DNA of 64,000 nucleotides from Stemphylium vesicarium (GCA_004380135.1 QXCR01000055.1:186001-250000); one strand, 5' to 3'; counted from the stretch's first letter, positions 20,764-32,292 are shown. Notes: generated by a model from the sequence alone, not told the origin. Numbers and translations: made by a program.

Positions 20764-21672
20764 ATGGTTCTATCAGACAGCGCAACCCACAGTGAAATGC
20801 CCGTGTGTCTCGAACGAGAGGATTATGGACCAAAGAGAAAGAGAAAGACCACGACACCAACCTCGAAGTTATCACCATCAGCAGGCAGTGCGATCTCACT
20901 TTGGTTGTGGGCACACCGGAGCATCCCAGCGGCCAAAAGACCTTCCAGGTATCCAAAAGCACCCTCTGTCGTGTCAGCGATGTCTGGAGCACCATGCCTG
21001 AGATCACCTTTCCCGATGATTCCTGTTTCGCTCTTGGCATCGTCCTCCGCTGCGAATTCAAAGGGATGACCTCGGTCTCACAAGGATGACAACGACAAGT
21101 GGACCGCCGACGTCAATCTCTGGGACTACGTACTTATCGCCGAAGAAGGATTCCGTCGAGCTTTCCCACTCATATCGTCGGTAATGACTACCAGCTCCTC
21201 CTTCCGCGAATATTTCTGCAATTTGGCTGACCAATTCTGTAGAACATGTCGACAAGATGCGCGAAGACATGGAGAATTCCTGCAAATCTGTAAAAATGCT
21301 ATGATCTGCGCCCAGTACAGTGAAAGCTGCAGATGCGGCTCTAATACAGGTAACTGCCGTATGATACAGGTCGGAATTATGAATAAGGCATTCTGCCGTG
21401 CACGATTTTATCCATTCCCTGAGGATGTAACGATGATGCACGGTAGTGTCAAGAGCTACTGGTTATTACTGAATAGCATTGGTGATGAGTATCGCTTTCC
21501 ATACAAGTCTGGCCACTCAGACGACACTACCGAGGAGTCTTGCATGGAAGACTACTACATCCAGGACGAAGCGACAGCGGTGCTCAATATTTGTATCCAC
21601 AAAGACGTCTTGAAACAGTGGAAGGATGTAAGTCAGCCTATGCATCTCTACCTTTCCCAACTAACCAGATAA
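20764..21672 (+). pseudogene. BTB/POZ-domain gene, disrupted
   Basis: The BTB fold is recognisable: CDLTLVVGTPEHPSGQKTFQ, VSKSTLCRVSDVWSTM and EITFPDDSCFALGIVL match the fungal pattern in which the peptide chain D-x-x-L-V-x-G is followed by F-x-V-x-K-x-x-L and the F-P-E/D-D block. At about 21085 the frame shifts: one frame ends at a TGA just after EFKGMTSVSQG while the other continues DDNDKWTADVNLWDYVLIAEEG, the expected next helix. A possible intron (GTAATG...CTGTAG, 21180-21242) follows, then two competing frames, then one long frame ending ...ICIHKDVLKQWKD and a stop at 21672. At least one frameshift cannot be explained by splicing, so it is probably a pseudogene. Such BTB families are numerous and variable in these fungi. 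It neighbours a HET gene. Confidence 0.55.
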
Positions 21673-21789
21673 ACAGGATAACGCACACGACAAGCAGTTT
21701 TACCTCTAGCGATACCGCACGCTCTGAGGACTTGTAGTTGGCCAGCCAGCCGGACGGATGCCCAAATCGACATCTGCAGAAAGGCTTGC

Positions 21790-21870
21790 CTCCAATTCCC
21801 TGTAGCGTCTTGCATGGAAGCCCGGCATTATTCCCCCCCCTACCCTATCTCCTTCCAGGTTTTGCGTAGG
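21790..21870 (+). repeat. Diverged direct repeat, copy A
   Basis: The core TTGCATGGAAGCCCGGCATT (21811 on) matches copy B about 520 bp away with about three differences in 28 bases; similarity fades over about 80 bp, including CCAGG-x-TGCGT. Confidence 0.5.
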
Positions 21871-22309
21871 ATTTCTCAAAAGTTATCTGTTTTTCTTTCT
21901 CACTTGGTCGACCGCTTCCCGAAGCTTTCCTGTCTTCGCTCTCTCTGTCACCCAGTTTTCCACCAGCTCTACACACTCGTTGATTGCCCAAGTAGGGTCT
22001 TTGACTACCTCTCTATAGAACTGACGGACGCTGTCCGACTTGGCCGACTGACATCTCTCTGGTACCACGACCTTGATGATATGCTCGAGAACAGCTAGTG
22101 CATCCATCATTCTGGTTTTGTGAGTCGGTCCAGCAAGTGTTTCACAGGTGCAATTGAGGTAGTATTTTACTGGATGGGGAAGAGTTCGAAGATGGATGTG
22201 AGGTAAATTGGTTTTGTTGGGTTGACTGATGGTCATGCATCGCATAAAGCAAGAGTGACCCTGCCATCTTGAGTAGCGCAACGCGCAAGGAAAGCGCACT
22301 CGACCCACT

Positions 22310-22400
22310 GCTTTCGGCCTTCAACCCTTTTTGGTGTTTTGCATGGAGGCCCGTCATTATTTCCCCTTGTCCTGTTTCCCCCAGGGTGTGCGTTGTATTC
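22310..22400 (+). repeat. Diverged direct repeat, copy B
   Basis: Partner of the repeat at 21790-21870; core TTGCATGGAGGCCCGTCATT near 22340. Suggests an old local duplication. Confidence 0.5.
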
Positions 22401-22688
22401 TCCAATAGTCATTGGGTTTACCTTCTCCAACATGACGAGAGAAGCAATCTATCTAGATTACTTTGCGATGTACCAGCGGCCAGAGGAATGGATTGGTACT
22501 GTATGCGTCCAGCGTTATACCTATGAATTCATCGTCATCTTCGTGAACGGGCTTTCGTACCATGCAGAAAGCAAGTACACTTGGATTCTAGTAACATAAC
22601 CTTCCCATTCCACAAACACCGTTTCCAGAAGCTACCAAATAGAAAGTATATCGTCCCTTGATACTTACCAAAAGACTGAACCAGGTTC

Positions 22689-24619
22689 TCAACCCATGCG
22701 AAGCTTCCTGCGAACTTTCACCACCCTTTCAAGGACGCCCTCAACATCTTCAATCAGTCCCACACGCTCCCAGTGCTCGCCCATGTCACGGACGATAAGC
22801 CCATATTTAGTACGAACATGCGCATGACTACCAGACACTAAATGGACAGCTACGACCGAATCGGGCGGACTTGGGGCCAATCTTTCATTCCCAGAGACCT
22901 CCAAAGAGAGTCTCTCACCCGTCGTCGCTCTCAAAACGACTTTGTCAAAAATGACAAAGTCCTCAATGTGAACGATTGGAGATACGAAAGCTTCTACATG
23001 AACGAACCGGCTTGGTCGATCTTTGCAAAGCGTAGCTTCGCCGTAGTTGTCCAGCTCGTTGTAGCGCAGCCGATACTCCGCTAAGCTGCATAGCCGGCCT
23101 GTGCGAAGTTCAATCTCAAATCTAGGTCTCATTTCCGATTTAAATGAAGAATGCGCGGCTGACAGAGGAAACATGATGGGCCAGCGAACGGGGCCATCTT
23201 TGGATGTCCAGGACCAGGTAGGGAATCCACGGCGACATCTTTGATATTCAGCACTCCAGCACAGACTCTCCTCAAACGCCAATTCGGTGGTATACACGGA
23301 GCCCCCGACAGGAGTCGAGTTGCTGCCTTCCAACGGCACACCCCAAATATGGAGGACCCCTCTACTTTGCTGAAAGTGCGACAAAACACCTAGTAGTGCA
23401 TTGAGAGTGTCGTGTTCGTAAGTGAGCTGCCGTCTAGAGTACTCCTCAATGCAACCATAAACACTCGACATGCCAAGCGAGTGTGTACTTGTCGAGCCGT
23501 CCGAAACAGCCTCCAGAACTGCATCTCCCCCGTGAATCAGCGCTTCAGTTTCAATCTCACTGTGAGATCCCAGAAAGAGCAGTTTTTCTGTAAAATACAG
23601 CTGTCGATGGGACAACAAAGCCTCTTGGTAAGTCCATCCTCTTGTGGCCCAGGCACTTCCTTCGATATCGTACATGGCAGGGACTGCGCGGAGTCGACCA
23701 AGATGTTCGATGTCAATGCTTGGATCTGGCACACGCGGGCGAGAGACTCCAGGTAAGCCGTGAGTCGAGTCCACCCCGGTGCACGCGACAATAGTCAGAG
23801 CGGAACCAGAATATATCTCATCCATTTGTTTGATTTGCTGGGCGCGCATGTCGTGACTTCCTTGAATGCAGTATCGATCGACCCATAGGTAGCGGAAGTT
23901 CAGACCCTTGCAAGCGGTTATGCTATCCTCGATGGTAAGCGGAAGCTGCGAGGGTAGCAGAATACAATCATCTTTTTCAGCCACTTTTGTGGTCTGGCCA
24001 GATTTCGCGGAGCCCCAGACATAGCTGAGAGTCACGTATGGCTCATCTCTTTGGAGCTCAACAAGACTCCGCGTCGTACAGTCAATGACGGTTAACGGCA
24101 CCGTCGACCGCGATCCCGTAGCCATATCACGGTGAGCATCTGGACAATGACGCTTTTGACTAATCCATCCGGATACTGCCGCATACTGGACAAGTGGCGG
24201 TACTATCCTAGATTGGTCTGTCGCCCATCCCGCTTTTGTAGGGATGCACGCAATCGGCGCGAGTGTAAAGACATGCTGGCCGTCCGGAAAAGAGAAAAGT
24301 TTCAACTTTGCAACACCGACTCCAGTTTTATCTTTGTTCGGCGTTAAGAGAAGGAGCTCTGCATACACACTGGGTTCGGCGAAATAGGGCTGAACACTAC
24401 GTATGCGTTTTTGGTAAGTGGAGATGCGACAAAGATGGAGCCGTACCTTGTAGGTAAGCATCTACGCAAGTAGCTACATAGATAGCATTCTTTCGTCCAT
24501 TGAACAAGAGGGGCCAGCGGCCATGAGCAGGATTTCTCGTTCGGGTCCCCGGAAAAGACTATGTTGAAATCGACTTGGCTACAGCTGGAGCATAGATGAG
24601 CTTGCGAGGCGGCATTCAT
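22689..24619 (-). CDS. Heterokaryon-incompatibility (HET) domain protein
   Basis: HET proteins trigger cell death after fusion of incompatible hyphae, or act in other NLR-like responses. An N-terminal exon from ATG 24619 carries the paired cysteines often found before HET domains (CSSC, then ECYLC). Exon 2 reads through from about 24359 to the stop at 22689. The HET domain shows its three boxes: YVTLSYVWG, LNFRYLWVDRYCIQ with DEIYSGSALTIVAC, and AWATRGWTYQEALLS. The rest (FPTWSWTSKDG and a C-terminal beta-rich part) is typical of the large family. The intron near 24359-24465 is the uncertain point: donor GTAGAT with acceptor ATGCAG keeps frame, whereas the better-looking GTACGG donor at 24446 does not. 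Total length is about 640 residues. Sits in an accessory island with a broken BTB gene. Confidence 0.88.
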
Positions 24620-25131
24620 CTGGAGCCTTGGGTCGTTACGCAGACGGCCAGCACACAGCGGAGTGTTCGGGGGCTAATGAAGTGGCAAAGTATACGTAGG
24701 ACGGTGGTGTCTCGGCTTCCAGTTCAGAGTCGGCGCGACTTCGCATCGGAAGCTGAGGCGAGCATGCCGCTGAACAACGATACCCTGGTGATGTGCGCCC
24801 ACGCTGACGCAACATCTCGAATGGCTTACCCACAACCTTACCCGACTCATGCGCGAGAGAAAGAACCGCAATGACGCAGGTATGCTCAGAATCTGTTCAA
24901 TAAGCAGCAGAGTTTCCTGTGGCAATATCTTAATCATATCAATGGCGGTTGCCACACATTCGCCGAGTTTGGAAGGTGCCCATGAACAGCCCTGTGTATG
25001 CTATCACAACAGCAATCACACGTAGCAACGGCCATAATATTTGAGAGGTTAGAGGTTAAATCATATAATTAATTTAGATACTATGCGACGCCAATGCGCT
25101 ATCAACTTTCATACATCATCACACTCTTCTC
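24620..25131. other. Intergenic between HET and MFS genes
   Basis: HET upstream region and MFS 3' region. Short frames on both strands (for example 24674-24955) lack recognisable features. Confidence 0.5.
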
Positions 25132-27006
25132 CTAGTACTCCTTCGCAAGCTTACTCCTAGCACGCAGCAAGTGACCATACTTGAACATGACGAACGGAAT
25201 CAAACTCAAAACCGTTCCGAACATGGCCAAGATCAAGCCAGCATACTGACTGCCTACATTGTGGAAGAAGGCGCTCGCGAAAAGCGGCGTCACAGCACCC
25301 AGTGTGTTCCTCATCAGACCCTGGCCAGCAATAGCCGAGGACGATGACTCGCCATAACAATCCGCAGTATAGGAGTATGTGCTCTCGAAGACGAAGAAGA
25401 TACCGAAGGCGATGGGGACGAGGCCGATGACGGGACCGACCCAGATTAGGTATTCGTATTGCGTAAAGGAGTAAATGAAGAGGCCGACGGGGAGCCAGAC
25501 AGCACCAAACATGGCGCCGTATAGGCGGTGCTCGGGCACGACGCGAACGTTCGGGTCTTCTTGTAGTTTGTTGTACTTGGACATCTGGAGGTGGTGGGCT
25601 GCCCATCCGAGGAAGGTGCCGATGGCGAGGGAGATGTAGGGTAGGCCGCTAACGCCTTCGTTCCAACCGCGCTTCTCGCTGAATGTAATCGGGATGACGG
25701 ACAAGAACAGGAACACGACGGCCCAGCAGAAGGCGATCCAGAGACCGAATGCGAATACGACAGGTTCCGTGACCAACATGCGGATGGCCTTGACGGAGGA
25801 TGCCTTAAGCATGGACTTGACATCGGGTGTGTAGATGTCGTCTTCAGCGACGTAACGGTCGTCGCCGGTGGCCTTCTGGAGCTGCTTCGCGCGCTTGTGG
25901 AGCCTAGCGCCACCGCGGGTCTCGGGGAAGAAGACGAAGATGAGGATTAGTAGAGGGATGTTGGCCAGGCCTTGGATACCCTCAACCCAGCGCCAGCCGA
26001 GAGCTTGGTCGATAAAGCCGGCATAGATGGGCGCGGCGACTGTACCGAAGATGGCGACGAAACTGAACATGGCCATAGGTCGACCGCGCTTGTGGGGCTC
26101 GTACATGTCGTCAAAGGTGCCACCGACGAGGATAGTACCTACGCATCCGAAGAGACCAAGGAGTAGACGAAGGCCGATGATGACGGACACGCTTTGTGCC
26201 AGGGCGAGACCGATGAAGAGGAGCGAAAAGCAGAGGAAGGCGCTGGCGTATACGATCTTACGACCGACGAGCTCGCAAAAGGGAGCCAGCACCATGGGTG
26301 CGATAGCGCAAGAGATGTTGAAGGTAAACAGTCCGAGTTGACCGTAGATAGTGTCGACACCGAACTCCTCGCACATGCTGTTGATACCCGAACTGTATGC
26401 CGTGGTCGCGAGACCGATGAACAGTGTCATCAAGTTCAGCATCGTGGTGATACTGCGCTTGTACCAGGGGTTCCAGTTGAAGGGGTTCTCCTTATCACCA
26501 GTAGCGAAGCTGAGGACAATGTACTCCTTGCCTTCGTGATTGACCATCTCGGTCAGGGTGAGAGGCATGTCGCAGTCCACACGCTTAATCTCTCCGCAAC
26601 CGGGGTCGATGTCCTCGACATCATCGGTAAGATGCTTTCCACCAGCGATTCTGCCAATCATGAGCTCGCCCTTCTCATTGCGCAGGACCTCGGAGTTCAT
26701 GGAGACATTGTCTTCATCCTTTGTTTCTCCATTCTCGAGCCTACTGTTCACTCTGGAGAGGAAGGCGGGTGTGGTAGCCCCGGTGTTGGGGGTAGTGTTG
26801 GCGGCGGTATTGGCAGCAGTCTGAGCCGCAGTGGTACCGGCGATTGTGTTAGGGATGGAACCGTTGCGGGGTGTGGTTATCGATCCATTGCGAGGTGTCA
26901 CAGGCGCACTCTGAGCTACTCGGTAAGACGAGTTTGCTCTTGATGCTGCCAGAGACGGGGGCCTGGAGGATCTGTTGTAAAAAGAGGGCCCGTAGTATCC
27001 AGACAT
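25132..27006 (-). CDS. MFS transporter, DHA1 (polyamine/drug) type
   Basis: A single-exon 624-residue plasma-membrane-type major facilitator. The N-terminal about 170 residues are cytosolic and low-complexity, with three TPRNGS-like units and Thr/Ala-Asn repeats, then acidic. FNWNPWYKRSITTM marks the entry to helix 1, as in the Tpo/Flr group. Twelve hydrophobic segments follow, with motif A-like FCELVGRKIVYASAF between helices 2 and 3, RLLLGLFGCVG and GPIYAG-type motif C (FGTVAAPIYAGFIDQALGWRW) and PETRGG after helix 6. The second half has FVFESTYSYTADCYGESSSSAIAGQG, the typical DHA1 helix 10-11 region. Substrate cannot be told from sequence; polyamine or drug efflux is the family role. Confidence 0.9.
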   Translation of the reverse strand: MSGYYGPSFYNRSSRPPSLAASRANSSYRVAQSAPVTPRNGSITTPRNGSIPNTIAGTTAAQTAANTAANTTPNTGATTPAFLSRVNSRLENGETKDEDNVSMNSEVLRNEKGELMIGRIAGGKHLTDDVEDIDPGCGEIKRVDCDMPLTLTEMVNHEGKEYIVLSFATGDKENPFNWNPWYKRSITTMLNLMTLFIGLATTAYSSGINSMCEEFGVDTIYGQLGLFTFNISCAIAPMVLAPFCELVGRKIVYASAFLCFSLLFIGLALAQSVSVIIGLRLLLGLFGCVGTILVGGTFDDMYEPHKRGRPMAMFSFVAIFGTVAAPIYAGFIDQALGWRWVEGIQGLANIPLLILIFVFFPETRGGARLHKRAKQLQKATGDDRYVAEDDIYTPDVKSMLKASSVKAIRMLVTEPVVFAFGLWIAFCWAVVFLFLSVIPITFSEKRGWNEGVSGLPYISLAIGTFLGWAAHHLQMSKYNKLQEDPNVRVVPEHRLYGAMFGAVWLPVGLFIYSFTQYEYLIWVGPVIGLVPIAFGIFFVFESTYSYTADCYGESSSSAIAGQGLMRNTLGAVTPLFASAFFHNVGSQYAGLILAMFGTVLSLIPFVMFKYGHLLRARSKLAKEY

Positions 27007-28577
27007 ATTGATGAAAGTTTGGGGAAAATTATGCTTGGGAAATCAGGAGAAGAACGCGGAGGGCCCCATTGATAAGGGATTGTTATGGCACATCCAGGAC
27101 TAAATCGGACATGTGTGCAATTGGCCCATCGACACCGGCGAGGTACCGGCATCGTAGGAGACTAGGGCGGTGTGGACTGATTGCCATCTCGCCAATGGCC
27201 TGACCGTAAACGCCCGACAAGCGGACACGAGGGTGATGCGAAAGCAGAGAGGCACCCATGTAGCCTCATTCTCGACGTCATCATGTCTGTGCGGCATATA
27301 CTCGGGAGGTTTCCTCTTCGTCGTCAGGAGGGTGATCGGACAAAAAAATCTGTTATCTGTAACGTGTACGGCCACTATGCGCTCTAGCGTTCATAGGCCG
27401 GGAGAAGAGTTTGGTGTTGAGGCTCTGCGGGACCCCACTTAGCGTGCGGACCGGTCGGTAGATTCACGGCATGACGTCGTGCGTGGGCGTCCTAAATCCA
27501 GAATTTGCATGCAGTTCGAAAAGGCGTAGATCGCAGGTTATGCGCGGCGGCCGCGAAGGTCCGAGCACGCGTTTGCCAATGGCCTCTTTGTGGTCTGATC
27601 CAGATGTTCCTCATGGATGCTTCGGCCGCGCCTAGGATCGCCAGATCCTTGCAAAGGACGACGTCTTTGCCATGTTGGACGCTAGCATCGCTCACGGAGC
27701 TTAAGCCATCCTGTTTCATAGGTTAGATAAGTGGGAATGTTATAAGTCGTGATTGCATAACTCACAGTGAGGCGATGTCCCAACACTTGGAGGTAGGACA
27801 CTGTTGCCCGCACCACATACCGCTTGTCCACGACAACTGCGTTCAGCTTGAAGTAACCAATGTCGGTGTGCAGCCAAGCACGAAAATGGTTATGCAAGGA
27901 TGCCCCAAAAGATGAGTACTCTCTGGGCGTCGTTTGAGGAACGGCGCAGGACTCGGGGCATAAGCCTAATTGATACGATGCCAACACGGCGCCGGTAACA
28001 ACGTGGAAACCGGCTGTCTAACCGACATCCCACTCAATACTTAGTGTACCCCCTTGACGGGTCGTCTGCTCACCGTGAAATTGGAGAAACAGGCAACCGT
28101 CAAAAGGTCCGTCGTACGCTAATGGTAAAGTAAGGCTCATGAGATCATACCGTTTTCTGACAGGGCAGAACCATGCCCAGTGAACAACGTGGGACTACTA
28201 GAATGGCCAGGTAATCGCGGTTGATCTGGATCTCTGGGGTGCAATTGGCCCTGCATTCTCATTAAAGCTGCTGGTCGAGATTTCGGACGCACAGACGACA
28301 ACGAAGGCTGGCATCTTCCATTATCGTAAGGGTAGGGGACGCATTGGGCACACTGGGCAGTGTTAGTTCACTAGTCACGTCTTGGCTGCTCTCAAGTAGA
28401 TGCAACAGTAGTGTGCTTGGTCATGAAGTTGCCATTGTTTTCAACGAATTCCTAGCAAAACCCATGATCGTTATGAGTCTAGCCTCCGAATGTTCCATTG
28501 TGTGTAATGTTATCGGGCCATGATGACCGATGCAGAGAAAACGCTCTTACAACTCCAGCCTAGTGCCGAATGTTCCC
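27007..28577. other. Intergenic, MFS promoter to eL43 3' end
   Basis: No gene supported. A minus-strand frame (27682-27987) reads like protein over about 60 residues (HFRAWLHTDIGYFKLNAV) but has no start context, domain or continuation. The MFS promoter must lie at the low-coordinate end. Confidence 0.4.
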
Positions 28578-29053
28578 TTAAACCTCAGCAATCTCGCGGA
28601 GACGACGGATCGTTGACCTGGTGGCGGCGGCAGCGGGAGTACTGTTGACCTCGTTAGTAGTGTCCTGATGTAGTCTGCACATGCAGGCCGTAGACCATGT
28701 CATGTGCGGGGTATCCGGGGTTGACTTACGAGATGGTGTAGGCTCCTCCAGCAGTCGTCTTGCGGCATGAGCGGCAGTTCCAGATACCGACGGACTCGCG
28801 CTTGACAGCGTTCTTTCCGCAGAACTGGCAGACATAGCGGGCGTGTTGCGCAATCTATGGTGATGGTGAGTGACTAATCCTGCCAGCAATGCAGAGCTGT
28901 TGGGAAATACGCACCTCCATCTTCTTCACCTGCTTACGGAGCGAGGCACCGTAACGGGTACCGTACTTTCCGGTGATGCCGACCTTCTTTGTGCCTACAT
29001 GACTGTCAGTAATTTTGCCATGAAGAATCCATGAAGTACGAACGCTTAGTCAT
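28578..29053 (-). CDS. RPL43: 60S ribosomal protein eL43 (L37a/L43)
   Basis: Zinc-ribbon protein of the large ribosomal subunit. Four exons: 29044-29053 (only MTK plus one base), 28915-28994, 28730-28854 and 28578-28641, giving the family's usual 92 residues. The protein begins MTKRTKKVGITGKYGTRYGA and has the CQFC and CRSC zinc pairs and the C-terminal AAAATRSTIRRLREI. Introns are 50, 60 and 88 bp. The first, placed after ten bases of coding sequence, is the common fungal ribosomal-protein arrangement. The third intron has a clear CTAAC branch site. Start and reading frame are certain from family identity. Confidence 0.97.
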
Positions 29054-29923
29054 TTTGGCGGTGGTGTAGATTGACGATGAGAGGAAACGTCGAGGTTGCT
29101 GTTGTGGGCCACCTGCAGACCGCCCGCGAAATACGGTACCGGAAAAACTAATGGCCGATCCCCTTCGAGAATCGAATCGTAGAGAAAGAGCGAACACTCA
29201 ACATCGTAATTCTCACCAAGTTAACATCACACTAGAAAGCCACTGCATAAGTAACCTGAATGCATTTCGCAGCTCTTCAGATGCACTCCTCAGGTCGTTG
29301 CGCTGTGTTCTTCCAGTTTTTTCTCTCCAGCTAACCTAATCCTCCTCCGGTCGCCAAGCGCTAGTAACACCAGGCAGTCATTATCCGCACAACTTCTCTC
29401 CAGTTTCATAAACACAAATCTCAGATTACATATGGACTAACTAAACTGTTAGACATTCTGAGTGGTCTCCGGGCACTTCTTATGTCTTTTCAATGGTCTC
29501 CCCGCGTAGCGAGGCTGAATGTCTTCGGCAGTGCGGATTCGGTTACATCCAGATCGTTTTCGGCAACGGTTGACCAGTGCTTGCCAGTCTGGAATAAAAG
29601 AGGCGCAGTAGCTTATAAGTCCAATAGCCAGGCTGATGCTTTCAAGCGCCCGGCAGCCTGGCAGCCGAAACGATATGAAACCGAAACCGTAGACAAGCAC
29701 ACCAAGGCGCCGACAGACCACTAGAATCAGTTTTTTCGTGACTCCACGCGCTTATCGTCTGGAGGTCAGGGTATCCTCAATGCTGGGCTCTATTTTTGCG
29801 TACGTCTGCTAGGATCCAGCAGCTTCTCCGGAGTTTGAGGCGCGTTGAACAGTTTGGGGCGAAGTGCGCGGCCTGACTATCGGCCTCACAGGGCATTGGT
29901 ACATACGAAGGCAGCTGAGGATG
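29054..29923. other. Intergenic, eL43 upstream region
   Basis: The first about 120 bp is the pyrimidine-rich leader of eL43. Beyond, a 90-codon minus-strand frame (29449-29721) includes LESISLAIGLISYCASFIPDW, reminiscent of N-termini of several fungal hypothetical families, but no further exon was found. Confidence 0.4.
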
Positions 29924-29930
29924 TATATAA
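29924..29930 (+). promoter_or_regulatory. Putative TATA box of the PEBP-like gene
   Basis: TATATAA, 126 bp before the start codon at 30056. Confidence 0.35.
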
Positions 29931-30055
29931 TCTTGGGCTTCAAATTGCTCGAGGCTAGAGAATAAGTCCAATACTAGCACTACTCAGTTTTCAAGTAATA
30001 GTTTGTTCTTTCAACCATCCGGTGCGTTCTCGGCGGATCCTCTAATCAAGACATC

Positions 30056-31080
30056 ATGGTTTCCCTCTTTTATTGGCAGGCAGGAGTCATAGCGGTCCTT
30101 GCAGCATGCGCAGCATCGCAAGATACAACCATTGTGCCTGAAGATCTCCAAACCGGATTTGGCAGCGACAAGGTACAAGTCAGCTTCACTGATGAAGCCA
30201 TCAACGGCTTCAGGGATGGAACCATCTTTGAGAAAGAAGGTCAGTGACTCGTCAGATCCTCAGAGAACAAACTGCTTACACCTCCTTAGCGGTAGCAAAA
30301 GAGCCCGGATTCGCGTTGGGTGATAGCAACGGCATCTCTCCTACCACGCTATATACCATTATCATGGTCGACACCACATGTTCAAATGCCCGCAGGCTAC
30401 ACTATGCACGCGCAAACTTCAAGAACAATTTCGACATTACCAATATCGACACCAGCTCTCCAGCTATTCTCGAATACATTGCTCCAGGATCCGTGGGCGA
30501 AAAGGGGGACGACCGGCAATACAGCTTTTTAATGTATACCAACCCTGGAAGGAAGGATATTACCGATTTGCAGCTACCGGGGGATGATGAGGCGTTTGAT
30601 GTCAAGCAGTTTCAGGATGATAACGGGTTGGGAGATGCGACGGCAGGCGTGGGCATGGTGGTGAAGCTGGGAGGTGAGGCTGATTGCGGAGATGAAGGGG
30701 CTGAGCAACTGCCTAGCAGCCTGCCGACACCAAGGCCAACAAGCAGTTCAACTGGATCGACAAGCGACTCTGAAAACGCGACTTCGCCTACCTCCACAGT
30801 GCGGGACAGTAATGGAGGCAACGTCACGTCTGCTCTCTCAACGCCTTCAGAAAGCCCAGCAAACCCGGCTGTTACTTCAATCAGCACTCTTCCATCTGAG
30901 ACACCCGGGCCATCGGTTGAAGTCTCAACCACCATCTTATCAAGCGCCAATGGAGCCGGTAGCGCAACTTCCAGCGCCGGTTCGGCAGAGCAGACCACGA
31001 ATGCTGCACCCGGAAGACAAGGGTGCCAGAGTTGGGGTTTGGCACCGTTGGTCATGGCTGTTAGCTTTCTGGCTTTGTAA
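30056..31080 (+). CDS. Secreted, GPI-anchored PEBP-like protein
   Basis: Exons 30056-30239 and 30290-31080 (50-bp intron, GTCAGT...CTTAG) give 324 residues. A signal peptide covers about residues 1-21 (hydrophobic GVIAVLAACAA, cleavage near AASQD). A phosphatidylethanolamine-binding-protein fold follows: VQVSFTDEAI, PTTLYTIIMVD, LHYARANF, SSPAILEYIAPGS, RQYSFLMYTNPG. The Asp-Pro-Asp-x-Pro ligand motif after MVD is replaced by TTCSN, so binding may differ. After about residue 205 comes a Ser/Thr/Pro-rich stalk with N-glycosylation sequons. It ends in a small-residue omega region and a hydrophobic tail (SWGLAPLVMAVSFLAL), the pattern of a GPI signal. Location is therefore plasma membrane or cell wall. 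Ligand and role unknown. Confidence 0.82.
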
Positions 31081-31360
31081 AAGAAAACGCAGGAGCATAG
31101 GCTAATGCCAACCATTTCTTGAATACTATTCCTAGCGTTCTAGCATGTAACACGTAACTTGATAGATTATCTCAACCTGTGTCACACCTATCGCTAGCTT
31201 GCGCCATCCGAGATCAAACGGTCTAGTACGACGACGATCTAGCCCCGCACCAACGATGCTGCACTTGACAAACCCGTTCTCCATACGACGCCATTCTCCA
31301 CCCAGTGTTCTACACAACATTCGCGGTTGCCACCTAATTTACACTCCGGCCTCTCCTCAG

Positions 31361-32292
31361 CTACTCTTTCACAGCCTCGGCATAACTCTTGTCCAGCGAC
31401 TCATGTTTCTTAACCAGCTCGCCAACAATGAATGGGATGCAATCCGTTGGGCCATAGTATTTCAGGTCAAACTTATCCCACTCTCCCGCGTCTCTCAAGT
31501 ACTCCAGGGTGTGTCGCTGAAGCTCACACCCGCCCATGAAAAACGGCCAGCCGATGAGCGTGTAGACCAGCTGCATGAACCGCGCCGCTACGCTGCCTTC
31601 AGTTCTCCATGGGTTGGCCACGTGCTCACAGATTACCATTCGGCCGCCAGGCTTCAGAAGGCTGTAAAGACCCTTGATGGTTTGCGCTGGATGGGGAACA
31701 CCGCAGAGAACACGAGTACAGCAGATCTCATCGAAAACCCCTTCAGATGCCAAGCCACCTTTTCCACTAACATCCAAAATTCCGCTCTTGTGTAATGCTG
31801 GAATCAGACTCTCAGGCTCGGCTCCACATACCATGGCGTGAAATTTGCTTCCGAGACCCCTCTTTTGAGCATTCCTCAATAATCCGGGATGAAGGTCTTC
31901 AGCGGGCTCAGCACCGTACACGGCGGTGACGAGGTCCGGGTTAAAGCGCGATAGGACTTCTCCCGAACCAGGGCCGACATCGAGGATCACGCCTTTACAT
32001 TCGGCCAGGAGAGAGAAGGTAGGGCCGGGCATCTCGCTGGACATGGCTTCGCCATTATGCGTCCAAAGACGGGCAAAGGCCTTGAATCGCAGTTTGGTGA
32101 TGTTGAAAAGGGTGAGGGGACTCCAGTCACAGAAGACTACTTCAAACATGGTCATCACGAAGTCTGCACAGCGATTAGTTTCTTCCTTCAGGGTATAATG
32201 AGGAGTTTCATACGATATGCTGCTATGCAGAGCAATATGGATGGACGAAGAAGTGTCGGGACATACTGTCCCAGCACATCTGCAGACGTCAT
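31361..32292 (-). CDS. SAM-dependent class I methyltransferase
   Basis: Exons 32214-32292 and 31361-32163 (50-bp intron GTATGA...TGCAG) give 293 residues. The short first exon encodes MTSADVLGQYVPTLLRPSILL, a hydrophobic lead that may associate the enzyme with membranes. Motif I, VILDVGPGSGE, is at 85-95; the acidic residue after beta-2 (GAEPAED), motif-IV-like FDEICCTRVLCGV and the post-motif LLKPGGRMVICEHV complete a methyltransferase-11/METTL7-like domain. The C-terminal LIGWPFFMGGCELQRHTLEYL resembles METTL7-type proteins. Substrate unknown. It is transcribed away from the adjacent dehydrogenase, sharing a 530-bp intergenic region, and converges with the PEBP-like gene. Confidence 0.85.

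Larger units (their letters stand above)
21673..22688. other. Intergenic with diverged direct repeats, BTB to HET
   Basis: Contains two related segments (21790-21870 and 22310-22400). A 141-codon minus-strand frame (21883-22308) ends in a charged helical segment but has no known domain. No gene is supported with confidence. Confidence 0.4.

Noticed and set aside
24359..24446. HET intron with the GTACGG donor at 24446
   Set aside because: With either nearby acceptor it breaks the frame into the HET domain; the GTAGAT donor at 24465 keeps it.
26194..26943. 249-codon plus-strand frame opposite the MFS gene
   Set aside because: Antisense shadow of the MFS coding sequence; no family features.
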